From Streptomyces longispororuber (GTDB lineage Bacteria; Actinomycetota; Actinomycetes; Streptomycetales; Streptomycetaceae): a DNA stretch of 56,195 bases. The stretch lies in the NCBI RefSeq assembly GCF_014656095.1, contig NZ_BNBT01000044.1, positions 1 to 56,195 on the forward strand, in the 5' to 3' direction. The notes beneath the pieces were generated by a model. The model was not told the DNA's origin. It saw only the letters and a program-made list of their open reading frames with translations, and ran no database searches. This document shows positions 1 through 9,308 of the stretch, piece after piece (position 1 is the first letter of the stretch; each line of letters starts with the position of its first letter). A program made the translations under genes and the position numbers.

Positions 1-1553
1 CGCCGGGCGGCCGCAGCGGCGGCCGGGACCAGGTGCCGGGGCCGCGCTGGCGGCGGGCGGCGCAGCCGGAGGCGACGGGCGGGCGCCGCAAGCAGAAGGC
101 CAAGAAGAAGTCCACGGGGAAGCGGATACTGGCCTGGACGGGCGGCTCGGTCGCCTTCGTGATCGTGGCGGTCGGCGTCGGCGGCTACCTGTACTACCAG
201 CACCTCAACGACAACATCACGTCCGTCTCCGACGACGGCGCGGGCACCGGCGGCTTCAGCAAGGACCGCGCGATCAACATCCTGCTCATCGGCACGGACA
301 AGCGCAGCGGCGACGGCAACAAGGGCTACGGCGACGAGGGCAGCGTCGGCCACGCGGACACCACGATCCTGCTGCACGTCTCCAAGGACCGCTCCAACGC
401 GACCGCGCTGAGCATCCCGCGCGACATGATCACGGACATCCCGGACTGCCCCACCAAGCAGGACGACGGTTCCATGAAGGTGATCCCGGGCTCGCAGAAG
501 GTCCGCTTCAACGAGAGCCTCGGGCAGAACGAGCGCACGCCGAGCTGCACCATGCGTACGGTCACGCAGATCACCGGCATAAAGCTCGACCACTTCATGG
601 TGGCCGACTTCAACGCGGTCAAGACGCTGTCCAGCGCGGTCGACGGCGTGGACGTGTGCCTCGCCAAGGACATCGACGACCCCAAGTCGCACCTGAAGCT
701 GCCCGCGGGCGAGCACTCCATCGAGGGCGAGGAGGCGCTGGCGTTCGTCCGTACGCGGCACAGCGTGGGCAACGGCGGCGACCTGAGCCGGATCCAGCTC
801 CAGCAGCAGTTCCTCAGCTCGCTGATGCGCAAGCTGAAGTCGAACGACACCCTGACGAATCCGAAGAAGATGATAAGTCTGGCGGAAGCGGGCACGAAGG
901 CGCTGACCGTCGACTCCAAGATCGCCGACATAATGAAACTCCGTGACCTGGGCATGGAGCTCGGCAAGCTCGACATGAAGAACCTGACCTTCGCGACGAC
1001 CCCGGTGGACGACAACCCCGCGGAGAAGGTGAAGGCCACCGTCGTCCTGAACCAGGCCAAGGCCGACGAGCTGTTCTCGATGATGCGCGAGGACGTGTCG
1101 CTGACCGAGGTCAAGAAGAAGGAGAAGAAGGAGAAGGCCGCGGTGGCCGCGCGGCTCAAGGGCCCGCGCTCCGAGGCCGGCGACGTCCGCGTCGACGTCT
1201 ACAACGGCAGCGGCAAGACGGGCGCCGCCCAGGCGACGCTGAGCTGGCTGCAGAACAGCGAGGGCGTGACGAAGTCCAGCCAGCTCGGCAACGCGCCGAG
1301 GAACCTCGCCAGGACGACCGTGGAGTACGGCGCCGACCAGGCCGACCAGGCCCGCAAGCTCGCCGACCTCATGGGCCTGCCCGCGTCCGCCCTCAAGCCG
1401 GGCAAGAGCAAGAAGAACGCCCAGGGGCTGCCCGCGATGGTGCTGACGCTCGGTGCGGATTTCAAGGGTGCGGGGGTACCCGTGAAGGCACCGTCGAAGG
1501 CTCCGGAGGGCATCCAGAAGGTCGAGGCCGACAAAACCGTGTGTGCCAAGTGA
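1..1553 (+). CDS. LytR-CpsA-Psr (LCP) family wall-polymer ligase, 5' end outside window
   Basis: LCP proteins transfer undecaprenyl-linked glycopolymers (teichoic-acid-like) onto peptidoglycan at the outer membrane face. The frame is open to the left edge, so the true start probably lies outside; the first internal start is GTG at 33. A basic stretch is followed by one membrane segment (about 150-200 nt) and the outside LCP core: ILLIGTDKRS, ADTTILLHVSKDRS, SIPRDM, RFNESLG, IDHFMVADF and FVRTRHSVGNGGDLSR, which carry the conserved Asp/Arg residues of the active site. A C-terminal LytR_C domain begins near DVRVDVYNGSG. It is first of four LCP genes; the next starts 144 nt downstream on the same strand. 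Family certain; exact polymer unknown. Confidence 0.93.
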   Translation, partial: PGGRSGGRDQVPGPRWRRAAQPEATGGRRKQKAKKKSTGKRILAWTGGSVAFVIVAVGVGGYLYYQHLNDNITSVSDDGAGTGGFSKDRAINILLIGTDKRSGDGNKGYGDEGSVGHADTTILLHVSKDRSNATALSIPRDMITDIPDCPTKQDDGSMKVIPGSQKVRFNESLGQNERTPSCTMRTVTQITGIKLDHFMVADFNAVKTLSSAVDGVDVCLAKDIDDPKSHLKLPAGEHSIEGEEALAFVRTRHSVGNGGDLSRIQLQQQFLSSLMRKLKSNDTLTNPKKMISLAEAGTKALTVDSKIADIMKLRDLGMELGKLDMKNLTFATTPVDDNPAEKVKATVVLNQAKADELFSMMREDVSLTEVKKKEKKEKAAVAARLKGPRSEAGDVRVDVYNGSGKTGAAQATLSWLQNSEGVTKSSQLGNAPRNLARTTVEYGADQADQARKLADLMGLPASALKPGKSKKNAQGLPAMVLTLGADFKGAGVPVKAPSKAPEGIQKVEADKTVCAK

Positions 1554-1697
1554 CCTGAGGCGGTTGTTTCGCGTCTCACAGAGCGCCCCGGTGGTTGAAG
1601 CGTGATGCATCGCCCCGGCCACGGGGCGCGGCGGCAGCGTGCCGCACGCGGCCGCCGGGCGGCCGCACCGGGCAAGCACGGCGGGGAGGGACAGGGG

Positions 1698-3995
1698 ATG
1701 GGGCAGAACAAGGTGCGTGGGGAGGGGGCGCCCTCGGGGGCGGGCGCCCAGGCGCGTCCGCGGGCGCGCGGCGGGGCGCAGGCACGGCCCCGCACCGAGG
1801 GCTCGGCGCGGGAGGGGTCCCGCACCGGAGGCGGAACGGGGGAAGGCCCCCGAGTCGGAGGCGGCCCGGGGGAGGGATCCCGCGCCGGGGACGAGGGCCG
1901 GGGCGGAGCGCGCGCCGAGGGCGAGGCACGGGGAAGATCGCGCGCCGAGGGCGCACGCGGTGCCGCGCGAGCCGGCGCGGAGGGCACGTCCGGCACCGCC
2001 GGCACGTCCGGCACCGCGGGCACGTCCGGCACCGCCGGCACGTCCGGCACCGCCGGCACGCCCGGTGCTCCCGGGGCCTCCGGCGCTGCGGGGGGTGCTG
2101 GGGCCCGGGGCGGCTCTGCTGCTCCTGGGACTTCCGTCCCCGCGCCTTCTCGTACTGCTGGTACTGCTGGTACTCGTGGTGCTCCTGGTACTCCCGACAC
2201 CCCCGGCGTCCCGCCCCAGGGCGCCGCCCCCGCCAAGGCCAACCCCACCGAGGCCGCGCCGAAGACTTCCCGGAAGGGTTCCAGGAAAGGCGCCCGGAAG
2301 GCCACCGCCGCGACCGGCCCCGCCCCCACCGCATCCACCACCAGCTCCCCCGCCGGAAGCGGCCCCGCCGGAGGCGAAGCCGGTGACGGCACCTCCGTCG
2401 ACGACGCGCCGGTCCCCCGGCCCCGTACCGGGGGCGGAGGCCGCCGCGGGGGCGGAGGCCGTGGCCGGGGCGGCGGCGGGGGGCGGGGGCGCCGGGAGGG
2501 GCGTACGCCGCCCAGCCGGAAGCGGCGGGTGCTGCGCTGGTCGGCGAGCATCCTGGCGGTCCTGATACTCGGCACGGCGGGCGCCGGGTACCTCTACTAC
2601 CAGCACCTCAACGCCAACCTGGAGACCGACGACCTGAACCTGGGCGAGCACCGCGCCCCCGCGCCCACGCCCAACTCCGCCGGTCAGACCCCCCTCAACA
2701 TCCTGCTCATCGGCTCCGACGCGCGGGACTCCAAGGAGAACCAGAAGCTCGGCGGCGCCAAGGAGACCTTCGGCGGGCCCCCGCTCGCGGACGTGCAGAT
2801 GCTGCTGCACCTGTCGGCCGACCGCAGCAACATGTCGGTGATCAGCATGCCGCGCGACACCCTCCTGACCATCCCCAAGTGCACCGACCCGGACGACGGC
2901 AAGGTGTACGAGGAGACCGGGCCGCGCGCGATGACGAACGAGTCGCTCGGCCGCGGCGGCCCCGGCTGCACGGTCGCCACCTGGGAGCGGCTGACCAACA
3001 TCCACATCGACCACTTCATGATGGTCGACTTCTCCGGCGTGGTGTCGATGGCCGACGCCATCGGCGGCGTCCCCGTGTGCGTGGACAAGAACATCCACTC
3101 CCGCGACAGCAAGGGCCACGGCTCGGGCCTGAAGCTGGAGAAGGGCACCACGAAGGTCAAGGGCGAGCAGGCCCTGCAGTGGCTGCGCACCCGCTACGGC
3201 TTCGAGGACGGCAGCGACATCGCCCGCGCCAAGGCCCAGCACATGTACATGAACTCGCTGGTCCGCATGCTCCGCGAGAACACCGGGCTGACCAGCCCCG
3301 GCCGCCTGATGAACCTCGCCGACAACGCCACGAGGGCCCTCAAGGTCGACCCGGGCATCGGCTCCGTCAAGAAGCTGTACGACCTCGGCAACGAGCTGAA
3401 GAAGGTCTCGCCGGAGCGCACGACGATGACCACGATGCCCTTCGAGTACTCCGGCTCCCGCGTGGTGCCCAAGCCGGGCGACGCCGAGCAGTTGTTCCGC
3501 CTCGTACGCGACGACATCGCCCTGGACGGCAAGGACGACAGGAAGAAGCCGAAGGAGAAGCTCTCCGACGACCCGGCCGCGCCGGACGCCGAGATCGCGC
3601 TGCAGGTCCGCAACGGCACCCGCACCGCCACCGAGCCGCCGGCCAGCGGCCGGGCGAGCGCGGTGGCGAAGCTGCTCGCGCGCAAGGGCTTCGCGAAGGC
3701 GGCACCGGACGCGGCGTCGGCCCTCACCGAGGCGCGCACGGTCATCCGCTTCCCGACCGTCGACCTGGAGGGCGACGCCCAGCGGGTGGCCAAGTCCCTG
3801 GGGATTCCGCTGAGTTCGGTGAAGAAGTCGACGGACGTCTCCGGCATCACGCTGGTCGTCGGCGCCGACTGGCGCGAGGGCGACAGGCCCGAGAAGCCGA
3901 AGAAGCGGGACGACGCGACCCCGGACTCGGCGGACGCGATGAACGGCTCCGACAAGAAGGCGTGCATGAAGGTGGACCCGAACTTCACCTGGTGA
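1698..3995 (+). CDS. LCP family protein with very long Gly/Ala/Pro-rich cytoplasmic N-terminus
   Basis: Second LCP ligase, about 765 aa, where about 350-500 is usual. I prefer ATG 1698 because GGGAGGG precedes it by 7 nt; the frame opens upstream to GTG 1602. Residues 1-275 are low complexity, including a collagen-like G-X-Y run at about 95-140 (GTSGTAGTSGTAG, GTPGAPGASG). A membrane helix follows near 278-300, the LCP core begins near 332 (LNILLIGSDARDS, SMPRDTLLTIP, IDHFMMVDF, WLRTRYGFEDGSDIARAK), and a LytR_C domain near 631 (IALQVRNGTR). Because the repeat precedes the membrane helix it should be cytoplasmic. Same function as its neighbours is inferred. Confidence 0.9.
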   Translation: MGQNKVRGEGAPSGAGAQARPRARGGAQARPRTEGSAREGSRTGGGTGEGPRVGGGPGEGSRAGDEGRGGARAEGEARGRSRAEGARGAARAGAEGTSGTAGTSGTAGTSGTAGTSGTAGTPGAPGASGAAGGAGARGGSAAPGTSVPAPSRTAGTAGTRGAPGTPDTPGVPPQGAAPAKANPTEAAPKTSRKGSRKGARKATAATGPAPTASTTSSPAGSGPAGGEAGDGTSVDDAPVPRPRTGGGGRRGGGGRGRGGGGGRGRREGRTPPSRKRRVLRWSASILAVLILGTAGAGYLYYQHLNANLETDDLNLGEHRAPAPTPNSAGQTPLNILLIGSDARDSKENQKLGGAKETFGGPPLADVQMLLHLSADRSNMSVISMPRDTLLTIPKCTDPDDGKVYEETGPRAMTNESLGRGGPGCTVATWERLTNIHIDHFMMVDFSGVVSMADAIGGVPVCVDKNIHSRDSKGHGSGLKLEKGTTKVKGEQALQWLRTRYGFEDGSDIARAKAQHMYMNSLVRMLRENTGLTSPGRLMNLADNATRALKVDPGIGSVKKLYDLGNELKKVSPERTTMTTMPFEYSGSRVVPKPGDAEQLFRLVRDDIALDGKDDRKKPKEKLSDDPAAPDAEIALQVRNGTRTATEPPASGRASAVAKLLARKGFAKAAPDAASALTEARTVIRFPTVDLEGDAQRVAKSLGIPLSSVKKSTDVSGITLVVGADWREGDRPEKPKKRDDATPDSADAMNGSDKKACMKVDPNFTW

Positions 3996-4046
3996 GGCGG
4001 GAGTCCGGGTCCGGGACCGTGCGGCGGCCGTGCGGGGCCGCGCCGG

Positions 4047-5078
4047 TCAGGCGTCCTGCGCCGTCGGCATGACCGCGGGGCGGCGCGAGGCGATGACCTT
4101 CCTGGCGAGCGAGCGGGGGCTGGTGAGGAAGCCCCAGCCCCACGACATGTGCATGGTCGCGAGCGCCACCGGGATGCGCAGGCGCGCCTTCAGGGGCAGC
4201 CCCTTGCCGGCGGGCACGGACCCGGCCACGATCGCCGCCAGGTAGCCGCCGGGGACGACGAAGCCCCAGGGGGTCAGGGCCGCGCCCACGACGACGCCCG
4301 CGGCTATCGCGCACACGGCGGTCGGCGGCGCGAGGTAGCGCAGGTTGATGGAGCCCTCGTGGTAGCGGGCGACGACGTGGCGCCAGCGGCCGTAGTCCTT
4401 GTACTGCTTGGCGAGCGCCTTCACGCTCGGCCGCGGGCGGTACGAGACCTTCAGCTCGGGCGAGAACCAGATCAGGCCCCCGGCCTCGCGGATGCGGAAG
4501 TTCAGCTCCCAGTCCTGGGCGCGGATGAACTCCTCGTTGTAGCCGCCCTGTTGCTCCAGGGCCTCGCGGCGGAAGACGCCGAGGTAGACGGTCTCGGCGG
4601 CCTGGGCCTCCCCGCCCGTGTGGAACGCGGCGTTGCCGACACCGATCTTGGAGGTCATCGCGGCGGCGACGGCGCGCTCCCAGTCGTTCTCGCCCTCGGC
4701 GTGCATGATGCCGCCCACGTTCATCGCGCCGGTCTCCTCCAGGAGGCGCACCGCGGTCGTGATGTAGCCGGGCGAGAGGGCGGCGTGGCCGTCCACGCGT
4801 ACCACGATCGGGTGGCGGGACGCCTTGATCGCGGCGTTCAGCGCCGCCGGCGTACGCCCCGTGGGGTTCGGGACCGTGTGCACCCTGGGGTCCTCGCGGA
4901 CCAGTTCCGCGGCGATCTCGTCCGTGCGGTCGGTGGAGGGGCCGAGCGCGACGACGACCTCCATCTCGCCCGCGTACTCCTGCTTCAGGATCGCGTGCAC
5001 GGCTTCGCGCAGGTGCCGCTCCTCGTTGAGGACCGGCATGATCACGGAGACGGCGGGCGGCTGACCGTCAGAATTCAC
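4047..5078 (-). CDS. Family 2 glycosyltransferase (succinoglycan/ExoA-like), membrane-anchored
   Basis: 343 aa from GTG 5078, chosen because AAGGAA lies 8 nt upstream and the fold starts at once (AVSVIMPVLNEERHLREAV). GT-A nucleotide-binding features are VVALGPSTDRTDEIA and VRVDGHAALSP; the usual DxD reads DGH here. The acceptor/base region is EEFIRAQDWELNFRIREAGG. The C-terminal third has hydrophobic segments (YLAPPTAVCAIAAGVVVGAAL and following), so it is membrane-bound with the catalytic domain inside. It converges on the LCP gene ending at 3995. Role inferred from context: sugar transfer to a lipid-linked precursor later attached by LCP enzymes. Donor and acceptor cannot be read from sequence. 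Confidence 0.88.
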   Translation of the reverse strand: MNSDGQPPAVSVIMPVLNEERHLREAVHAILKQEYAGEMEVVVALGPSTDRTDEIAAELVREDPRVHTVPNPTGRTPAALNAAIKASRHPIVVRVDGHAALSPGYITTAVRLLEETGAMNVGGIMHAEGENDWERAVAAAMTSKIGVGNAAFHTGGEAQAAETVYLGVFRREALEQQGGYNEEFIRAQDWELNFRIREAGGLIWFSPELKVSYRPRPSVKALAKQYKDYGRWRHVVARYHEGSINLRYLAPPTAVCAIAAGVVVGAALTPWGFVVPGGYLAAIVAGSVPAGKGLPLKARLRIPVALATMHMSWGWGFLTSPRSLARKVIASRRPAVMPTAQDA

Positions 5079-5287
5079 GTGCGGGGTTCCTTCTCGTCTC
5101 TCGGTCCGGATCACGGAGGCGGCCGTTCCGGGGAGGCCCCGGACCACGCAGCACCGTGCGTCACGTTACCGCGAACGGGGGATACGGTCGCGCGCCGTCC
5201 GGGTCGCTGCCCGGGGTCGCAGATCGTATGGGCCTACGGTTCTGGGGTCCCCTCGGCTCAGCCGCGACCGCGGAGGTGTCCTCGCAC

Positions 5288-6793
5288 GTGACCGCACCGC
5301 CCCGCTCCCCCGCCCCGCCCCCGCGCGGGCCGTACCCGCCGCGGCCCGCGGACCCGCCGCGCGAGGGGGCTTCGCCGGTGGCCCGGCGGACACGGCGGCA
5401 GCGGCGGCCGCGCTGGGCGCTGCGGTGCGCGGCCGCGCTGTCCCTCGCGGTCCTCGCCGCGGCCGGCGTCGGGCACACCGTGGTCACCGGCCTGGACACC
5501 GGGATCAGACGCGTCGACGCCTTCAAGGACATGAAGAACCGGCCCGAGGGCGGCCACGGCATGAACGTGCTGCTCGTCGGCACCGACGGGCGGGACAAGA
5601 TCAGCCGCGCGGAGCGGAAGAAGTACCGCCTGGGCGGCGAGCCCTGCCACTGCACGGACACGATCATGATCGTGCACATCTCGGCGGACCGGAACCGGGC
5701 CAGCGTGGTGAGCCTGCCCCGGGACTCGTACGCGGAGCTGCCCGAGCACGTCGACCGGAACTCGAGGAAGAAGCACCGGCCCCACCCCGTCAAGATCAAC
5801 GCGGCGTACGCGGAAGGCGGCCCGAACCTGACGGTCCGCACGGTCGAGCGCATGACGAAGGTGAAGATCGACCACTACCTGGAGGTCGACTTCACCAGCT
5901 TCATGAAGACGGTCGACGTGCTCGGCGGCGTGGAGATCTGCACCACCCGCCCGCTGAAGGACGCGTACACGGGCCTCGACCTGCCCGTGGGCTCGCACCA
6001 GCTCAACGGCGGCCAGGCACTGCAGTACGTCCGCTCCCGGCACATCGACGGCGCCGCCGACCTGGGGCGGATGCAGCGGCAGCAGCGGTTCCTCGCGGCG
6101 CTGATCGCCAAGGCGACGAGCAGCGGCGTGTTGTTGAATCCGGTCAAGTTCCGCGACGTCACGCAGACCCTGCTCGGGTCGGTGCGGGCGGACAAGGGCT
6201 TCGGCACGGAGGACATGCTGGCGCTCGGGCGGGCGATGCGGGACTTCTCGCCGTCGTCGTCGGAGTTCACCACCGTGCCGCTGGACCGCGAGGGGCGGCT
6301 GGTCGCCGGGGTCGGGGAGACCCTGAGGTGGCATCCGAAGAAGGCGCCCAAGCTGTTCCAGGCGCTGCGCGACGACAAGCCGCTGGCGCCGCATCGGGAG
6401 CGGCGCAAGGCGGTGCTGGTGCCGGTCTCCCCCGGCCTGATCCAGGTGCAGGTGGACAACGGCACGCGCACGCCCGGCCTCGCGCGGCGCGTGGACGGGG
6501 CGCTCGGCAAGATCGGCTTCCGCACCACCGGAGCGCCGGGCACGCTGCCGCTGGCCCCGGGGGCGAAGCCGCTCGCCCGGACGGTCGTGGCGTACGACCC
6601 GCGCTGGGACCGCTCCGCGAAGTCCCTGGCGACGGCGCTGCCCGGGTGCGAGATGCGGCAGGTGCCCGGGCAGGGGGCGGTGCTGAAGGTGCTGGCGGGG
6701 TCGGATTTCCGCCAGGTACGCAGGGTGCGGGCGGAGGACGCCTTCCAGGGCGAGTTCGGCGTGGTCACGGGCGACGAGGTGGTCTGCCGCTAG
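5288..6793 (+). CDS. LCP family protein with LytR_C-like tail
   Basis: Third LCP ligase, about 501 aa from GTG 5288 (GGAGG 11 nt upstream); the frame is open further upstream, so ATG 5228 is an alternative. A Pro/Arg-rich cytoplasmic N-terminus is followed by a membrane helix (ALSLAVLAAAGVGHTVVTG) and the LCP core: MNVLLVGTDGRD, TDTIMIVHISADR, SLPRDSYAELP, KINAAYAEGG, IDHYLEVDF, YVRSRHIDGAADLGRMQRQQ. The C-terminus contains the LytR_C-type segment IQVQVDNGTRTPGLARRVDG. It ends in a repeat-rich gap before the convergent thioesterase gene. Family certain, start uncertain. Confidence 0.9.
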   Translation: MTAPPRSPAPPPRGPYPPRPADPPREGASPVARRTRRQRRPRWALRCAAALSLAVLAAAGVGHTVVTGLDTGIRRVDAFKDMKNRPEGGHGMNVLLVGTDGRDKISRAERKKYRLGGEPCHCTDTIMIVHISADRNRASVVSLPRDSYAELPEHVDRNSRKKHRPHPVKINAAYAEGGPNLTVRTVERMTKVKIDHYLEVDFTSFMKTVDVLGGVEICTTRPLKDAYTGLDLPVGSHQLNGGQALQYVRSRHIDGAADLGRMQRQQRFLAALIAKATSSGVLLNPVKFRDVTQTLLGSVRADKGFGTEDMLALGRAMRDFSPSSSEFTTVPLDREGRLVAGVGETLRWHPKKAPKLFQALRDDKPLAPHRERRKAVLVPVSPGLIQVQVDNGTRTPGLARRVDGALGKIGFRTTGAPGTLPLAPGAKPLARTVVAYDPRWDRSAKSLATALPGCEMRQVPGQGAVLKVLAGSDFRQVRRVRAEDAFQGEFGVVTGDEVVCR

Positions 6794-7074
6794 CCCAGGG
6801 GCCGGGGGCCCCAGCGACGCTGAGCCCGGGGGCCGTACGGCCTCGCAGGACGGGTGGTCGCAGCCGCGCACAGCCCGCAGAGCCGGGTGCGCCCAGCCCA
6901 CAGAGCCGGCCGTGCACAGCCCACAGAGCCGTACGGCACCCAGCCGCACAGCCCGCAGATATCCGTACGGCACCCAGCCGCGCGGACCGCAGAGCCGTGC
7001 GGCACGCAGGACCGTGTGAGCCGCGCGGCGGCGCGCGCCCCGGCGGGGCCCACGCCAACGCGGGACCGGCCCCC
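6794..7074. repeat. Intergenic degenerate repeats between convergent genes
   Basis: Non-coding stretch between the third LCP gene and the thioesterase gene. It contains several diverged copies of a unit built from CACAGCCCRCAGAGCC and TACGGCACCCAGCCG, mainly 6880-7015. No gene is supported here; coding potential in all frames is only repeat translation. Confidence 0.6.
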
Positions 7075-7623
7075 TCAGTCCTCGAAGCCCTCCGCCGCCC
7101 GGGCCTCGCGGAGCTCCTTGATGGCGCGGCGGCGGGCCAGCCGGTGCGTGCGGCGGATCTGCGCCTCCTGGTACCGCCGCCGGTCCCGGTCGGTCTCGGG
7201 CAGCACCGGCGGCACGAGCCGGGGCTTGCCGTCGGCGTCCACGGCGGCGAAGACGAGGTACGCGGAGCCCACCTGCTGGGCGGGCGTCGACTCGTTCCAG
7301 CGCTCGGCGAGGACGCGTACGCCGACCTCCATGGACGTCCGTCCGGTCCAGTTGACCTGCGCCTTCACATGCACCAGGTCACCCACCCTGACGGGCTCGA
7401 GGAAGACCATCTCGTCCATGGAGGCGGTCACGGCGGGGCCGCCGGAGTGGCGGCCGGCGACGGCCCCCGCCGCGTCGTCGACGAGCTTCATGATCACGCC
7501 GCCGTGCACGGTGCCGAGGAGGTTGGTGTCGGCGTGCGTCATGATGTGGCTGAGCGTGGTGCGGGACGCCGAGGTCGGCTTGCCGGGAATCTCCGATTCC
7601 GAGCCGGGGGCCTGATCTGTCAT
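7075..7623 (-). CDS. Hotdog-fold acyl-CoA thioesterase (YciA/BACH-like)
   Basis: 182 aa hydrolase of acyl-CoA to free acid and CoA, cytosolic. ATG 7623 (MTDQAPGSES) is chosen because homologous sequence begins just after it and GGTGGAGGG precedes it. Family signature: IMTHADTNLLGTVHGGVIMKLVDDAAG, with the conserved N-x-x-G-T-V-H-G-G segment and Asp of the hotdog active site, then MDEMVFLEPVRVGDLVHVKAQV. The tail is Arg-rich and predicted helical (YQEAQIRRTHRLARRRAIKELREA). It sits alone on the minus strand between two LCP genes and is divergent from the one at 7753. Substrate chain length cannot be told. Confidence 0.9.
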   Translation of the reverse strand: MTDQAPGSESEIPGKPTSASRTTLSHIMTHADTNLLGTVHGGVIMKLVDDAAGAVAGRHSGGPAVTASMDEMVFLEPVRVGDLVHVKAQVNWTGRTSMEVGVRVLAERWNESTPAQQVGSAYLVFAAVDADGKPRLVPPVLPETDRDRRRYQEAQIRRTHRLARRRAIKELREARAAEGFED

Positions 7624-7752
7624 GCCCTCCACCCTATGTCGAGCGTCGGGAAACGCCGCTCCCGGGCGCTTTGCCACAGCTCTGCAACAGCAGTGACCCG
7701 AAACAACGCCCTCCCTGTGAGGCGGGGCGCGCGGCACTGCACACTAAGCCAC

Positions 7753-9084
7753 ATGAGCGATTGGCGAGACGCGCGGACCGAGGGCAACGGGGACCGCCAC
7801 GGGTACGGCAGCGGCAGCGCACAGCCCGAGGGCGCCCGCGTGATGCGCCACGTCCAGCGGCCCGACGCGGTCCCGCGCCAGCCCTCGTACGACGACAACG
7901 TGTACGACGACCTCTACCGCGACCAGCGGCCCCAGCCCGGGCAGCCCGGTCAGCACGCCCAGGGCCCCGGCGGCCCCGAGGGGTACGACAGCGGCTACAA
8001 CACCGGGCAGGTGTACGGCTCGCCGGCCGGTCCGCGCCGTGGCGGGCAGGGGCCGGGCGGTCCGCAGGGCCCGCAGGCGCCGCCGCGCCCCAAGCCCCCG
8101 GTCAACTGGAAGAAGCGCATCACCTGGGGCCTGGTCACGTTCCTCGCCCTGCTGATCGTCGTCTCCGTCTCCACGTACTTCTGGGCGGACTCCAAGCTCA
8201 AGCGCGAGGTCGACCTGTCGAAGGTCATCGAGCGGCCCGCGGGCGGCAAGGGCACGAACTACCTGATCGTGGGGTCGGACAGCCGTGAGGGCATGTCCGA
8301 CGAGGAGAAGAAGAAGCTCCACACCGGCTCCGCCGAGGGCAAGCGCACCGACTCGATGATGATCCTGCACGTCGCGGACGACGGCGGGAACACGATGATC
8401 TCGCTGCCGCGCGACTCGAACGTCACCATCCCCTCCTTCAAGGGCGCGGAGTCCGGCAAGCTCTACCCGGGCACCGGACGTCAGGTGAAGCTGAACGCCG
8501 CGTACGCCGAGGACGGCCCCGAGCTGCTCGTGCGGACCGTCGAGGCCAACACGGGCCTGCGCATCGACCACTACGCGGAGATCGGCTTCGGCGGCTTCGC
8601 GAAGATCGTCGACGCGGTCGGCGGCGTGGAGATGGACATCCCCAAGGCCTTCAGGGACAAGAAGTCCGGCGCCGACTTCGAGGCGGGCAAGCAGACGCTG
8701 AACGGCGAGGAGGCCCTGGCCTTCGTCCGTACGCGGTACGCCTTCGCGGGCAGCGACCTGGACCGCACGAAGAACCAGCAGAAGTTCCTCGCGGCCCTCG
8801 CCAACCAGGCGGCGACCCCCGGCACGGTCATGAACCCGTTCAAGCTCTACCCGACGATGGGCGCCGGCCTGGACACGCTGATCGTCGACAAGGACATGGG
8901 CCTGATGGACGTGGCCTCCATGTTCTGGGCGATGAAGGGCGTCTCGGGCGGCGACGGCACCTCGATGAACATGCCGATCTCCGGCTCCGTCGGCGGCAAC
9001 CTCGTCTGGGACAAGGCGAAGGTCAAGCAGCTCGTCGAGCAGCTCAACAACGACGAGAAGGTCACCGTCACCGGCGGCAACTGA
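7753..9084 (+). CDS. LCP family protein without LytR_C domain
   Basis: Fourth LCP ligase, 443 aa from ATG 7753; no clear ribosome-binding site precedes it. The N-terminus (about 1-115) is a Gly/Gln/Pro/Tyr-rich cytoplasmic region (NVYDDLYRDQ, QPGQPGQ, GQGPGGPQGPQ), then a membrane helix (ITWGLVTFLALLIVVSVSTYF) and LCP core: TNYLIVGSDSREG, TDSMMILHVADDG, ISLPRDSNVTIP, KLNAAYAEDGP, IDHYAEIGFGGF, FVRTRYAFAGSDLDRTKNQQ. Unlike its three neighbours it ends soon after the core, with no LytR_C domain. Followed by 11-bp repeats and a terminator. Confidence 0.92.
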   Translation: MSDWRDARTEGNGDRHGYGSGSAQPEGARVMRHVQRPDAVPRQPSYDDNVYDDLYRDQRPQPGQPGQHAQGPGGPEGYDSGYNTGQVYGSPAGPRRGGQGPGGPQGPQAPPRPKPPVNWKKRITWGLVTFLALLIVVSVSTYFWADSKLKREVDLSKVIERPAGGKGTNYLIVGSDSREGMSDEEKKKLHTGSAEGKRTDSMMILHVADDGGNTMISLPRDSNVTIPSFKGAESGKLYPGTGRQVKLNAAYAEDGPELLVRTVEANTGLRIDHYAEIGFGGFAKIVDAVGGVEMDIPKAFRDKKSGADFEAGKQTLNGEEALAFVRTRYAFAGSDLDRTKNQQKFLAALANQAATPGTVMNPFKLYPTMGAGLDTLIVDKDMGLMDVASMFWAMKGVSGGDGTSMNMPISGSVGGNLVWDKAKVKQLVEQLNNDEKVTVTGGN

Positions 9085-9095
9085 CGCCGTCACCC

Positions 9096-9150
9096 GCATC
9101 CTTCGCGCATCCTTCGCGCATCCTTCGCGCACCCTCCGCGCACCCTTCGG
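9096..9150. repeat. Five tandem 11-bp repeats
   Basis: Three identical copies of GCATCCTTCGC (9096-9128) are followed by two diverged copies (GCACCCTCCGC, GCACCCTTCGG). They start 12 nt after the LCP stop codon and run into the terminator stem. Confidence 0.85.
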
Positions 9151-9180
9151 GCCCCGCCGGCACCACGGCGGGGCCCTTCG
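9149..9180 (+). terminator. Rho-independent-type terminator after the fourth LCP gene
   Basis: Ten-bp stem GGGCCCCGCC / GGCGGGGCCC (9149-9158 and 9167-9176) with an 8-nt loop. There is no strong T-tract, as is usual in Streptomyces. Confidence 0.7.
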
Positions 9181-9308
9181 CGTGCGCCTGACGTACGCCC
9201 GGTGGCGGCGGGCGTACCCCGAACGCTCCGCCCGCCGCGAAGCCGCGCGCCCGCCGTGCGACGGTGGTGCGACCAGCCAGAACTGCCACATCGGACCGCG
9301 GAGCTGTC

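Noticed and set aside
5425..9084. A 1219-codon open frame crossing two LCP genes and the thioesterase
   Set aside because: Only its last 443 codons read as a protein (the fourth LCP); the rest is GC-driven open frame antisense or out of frame to real genes.
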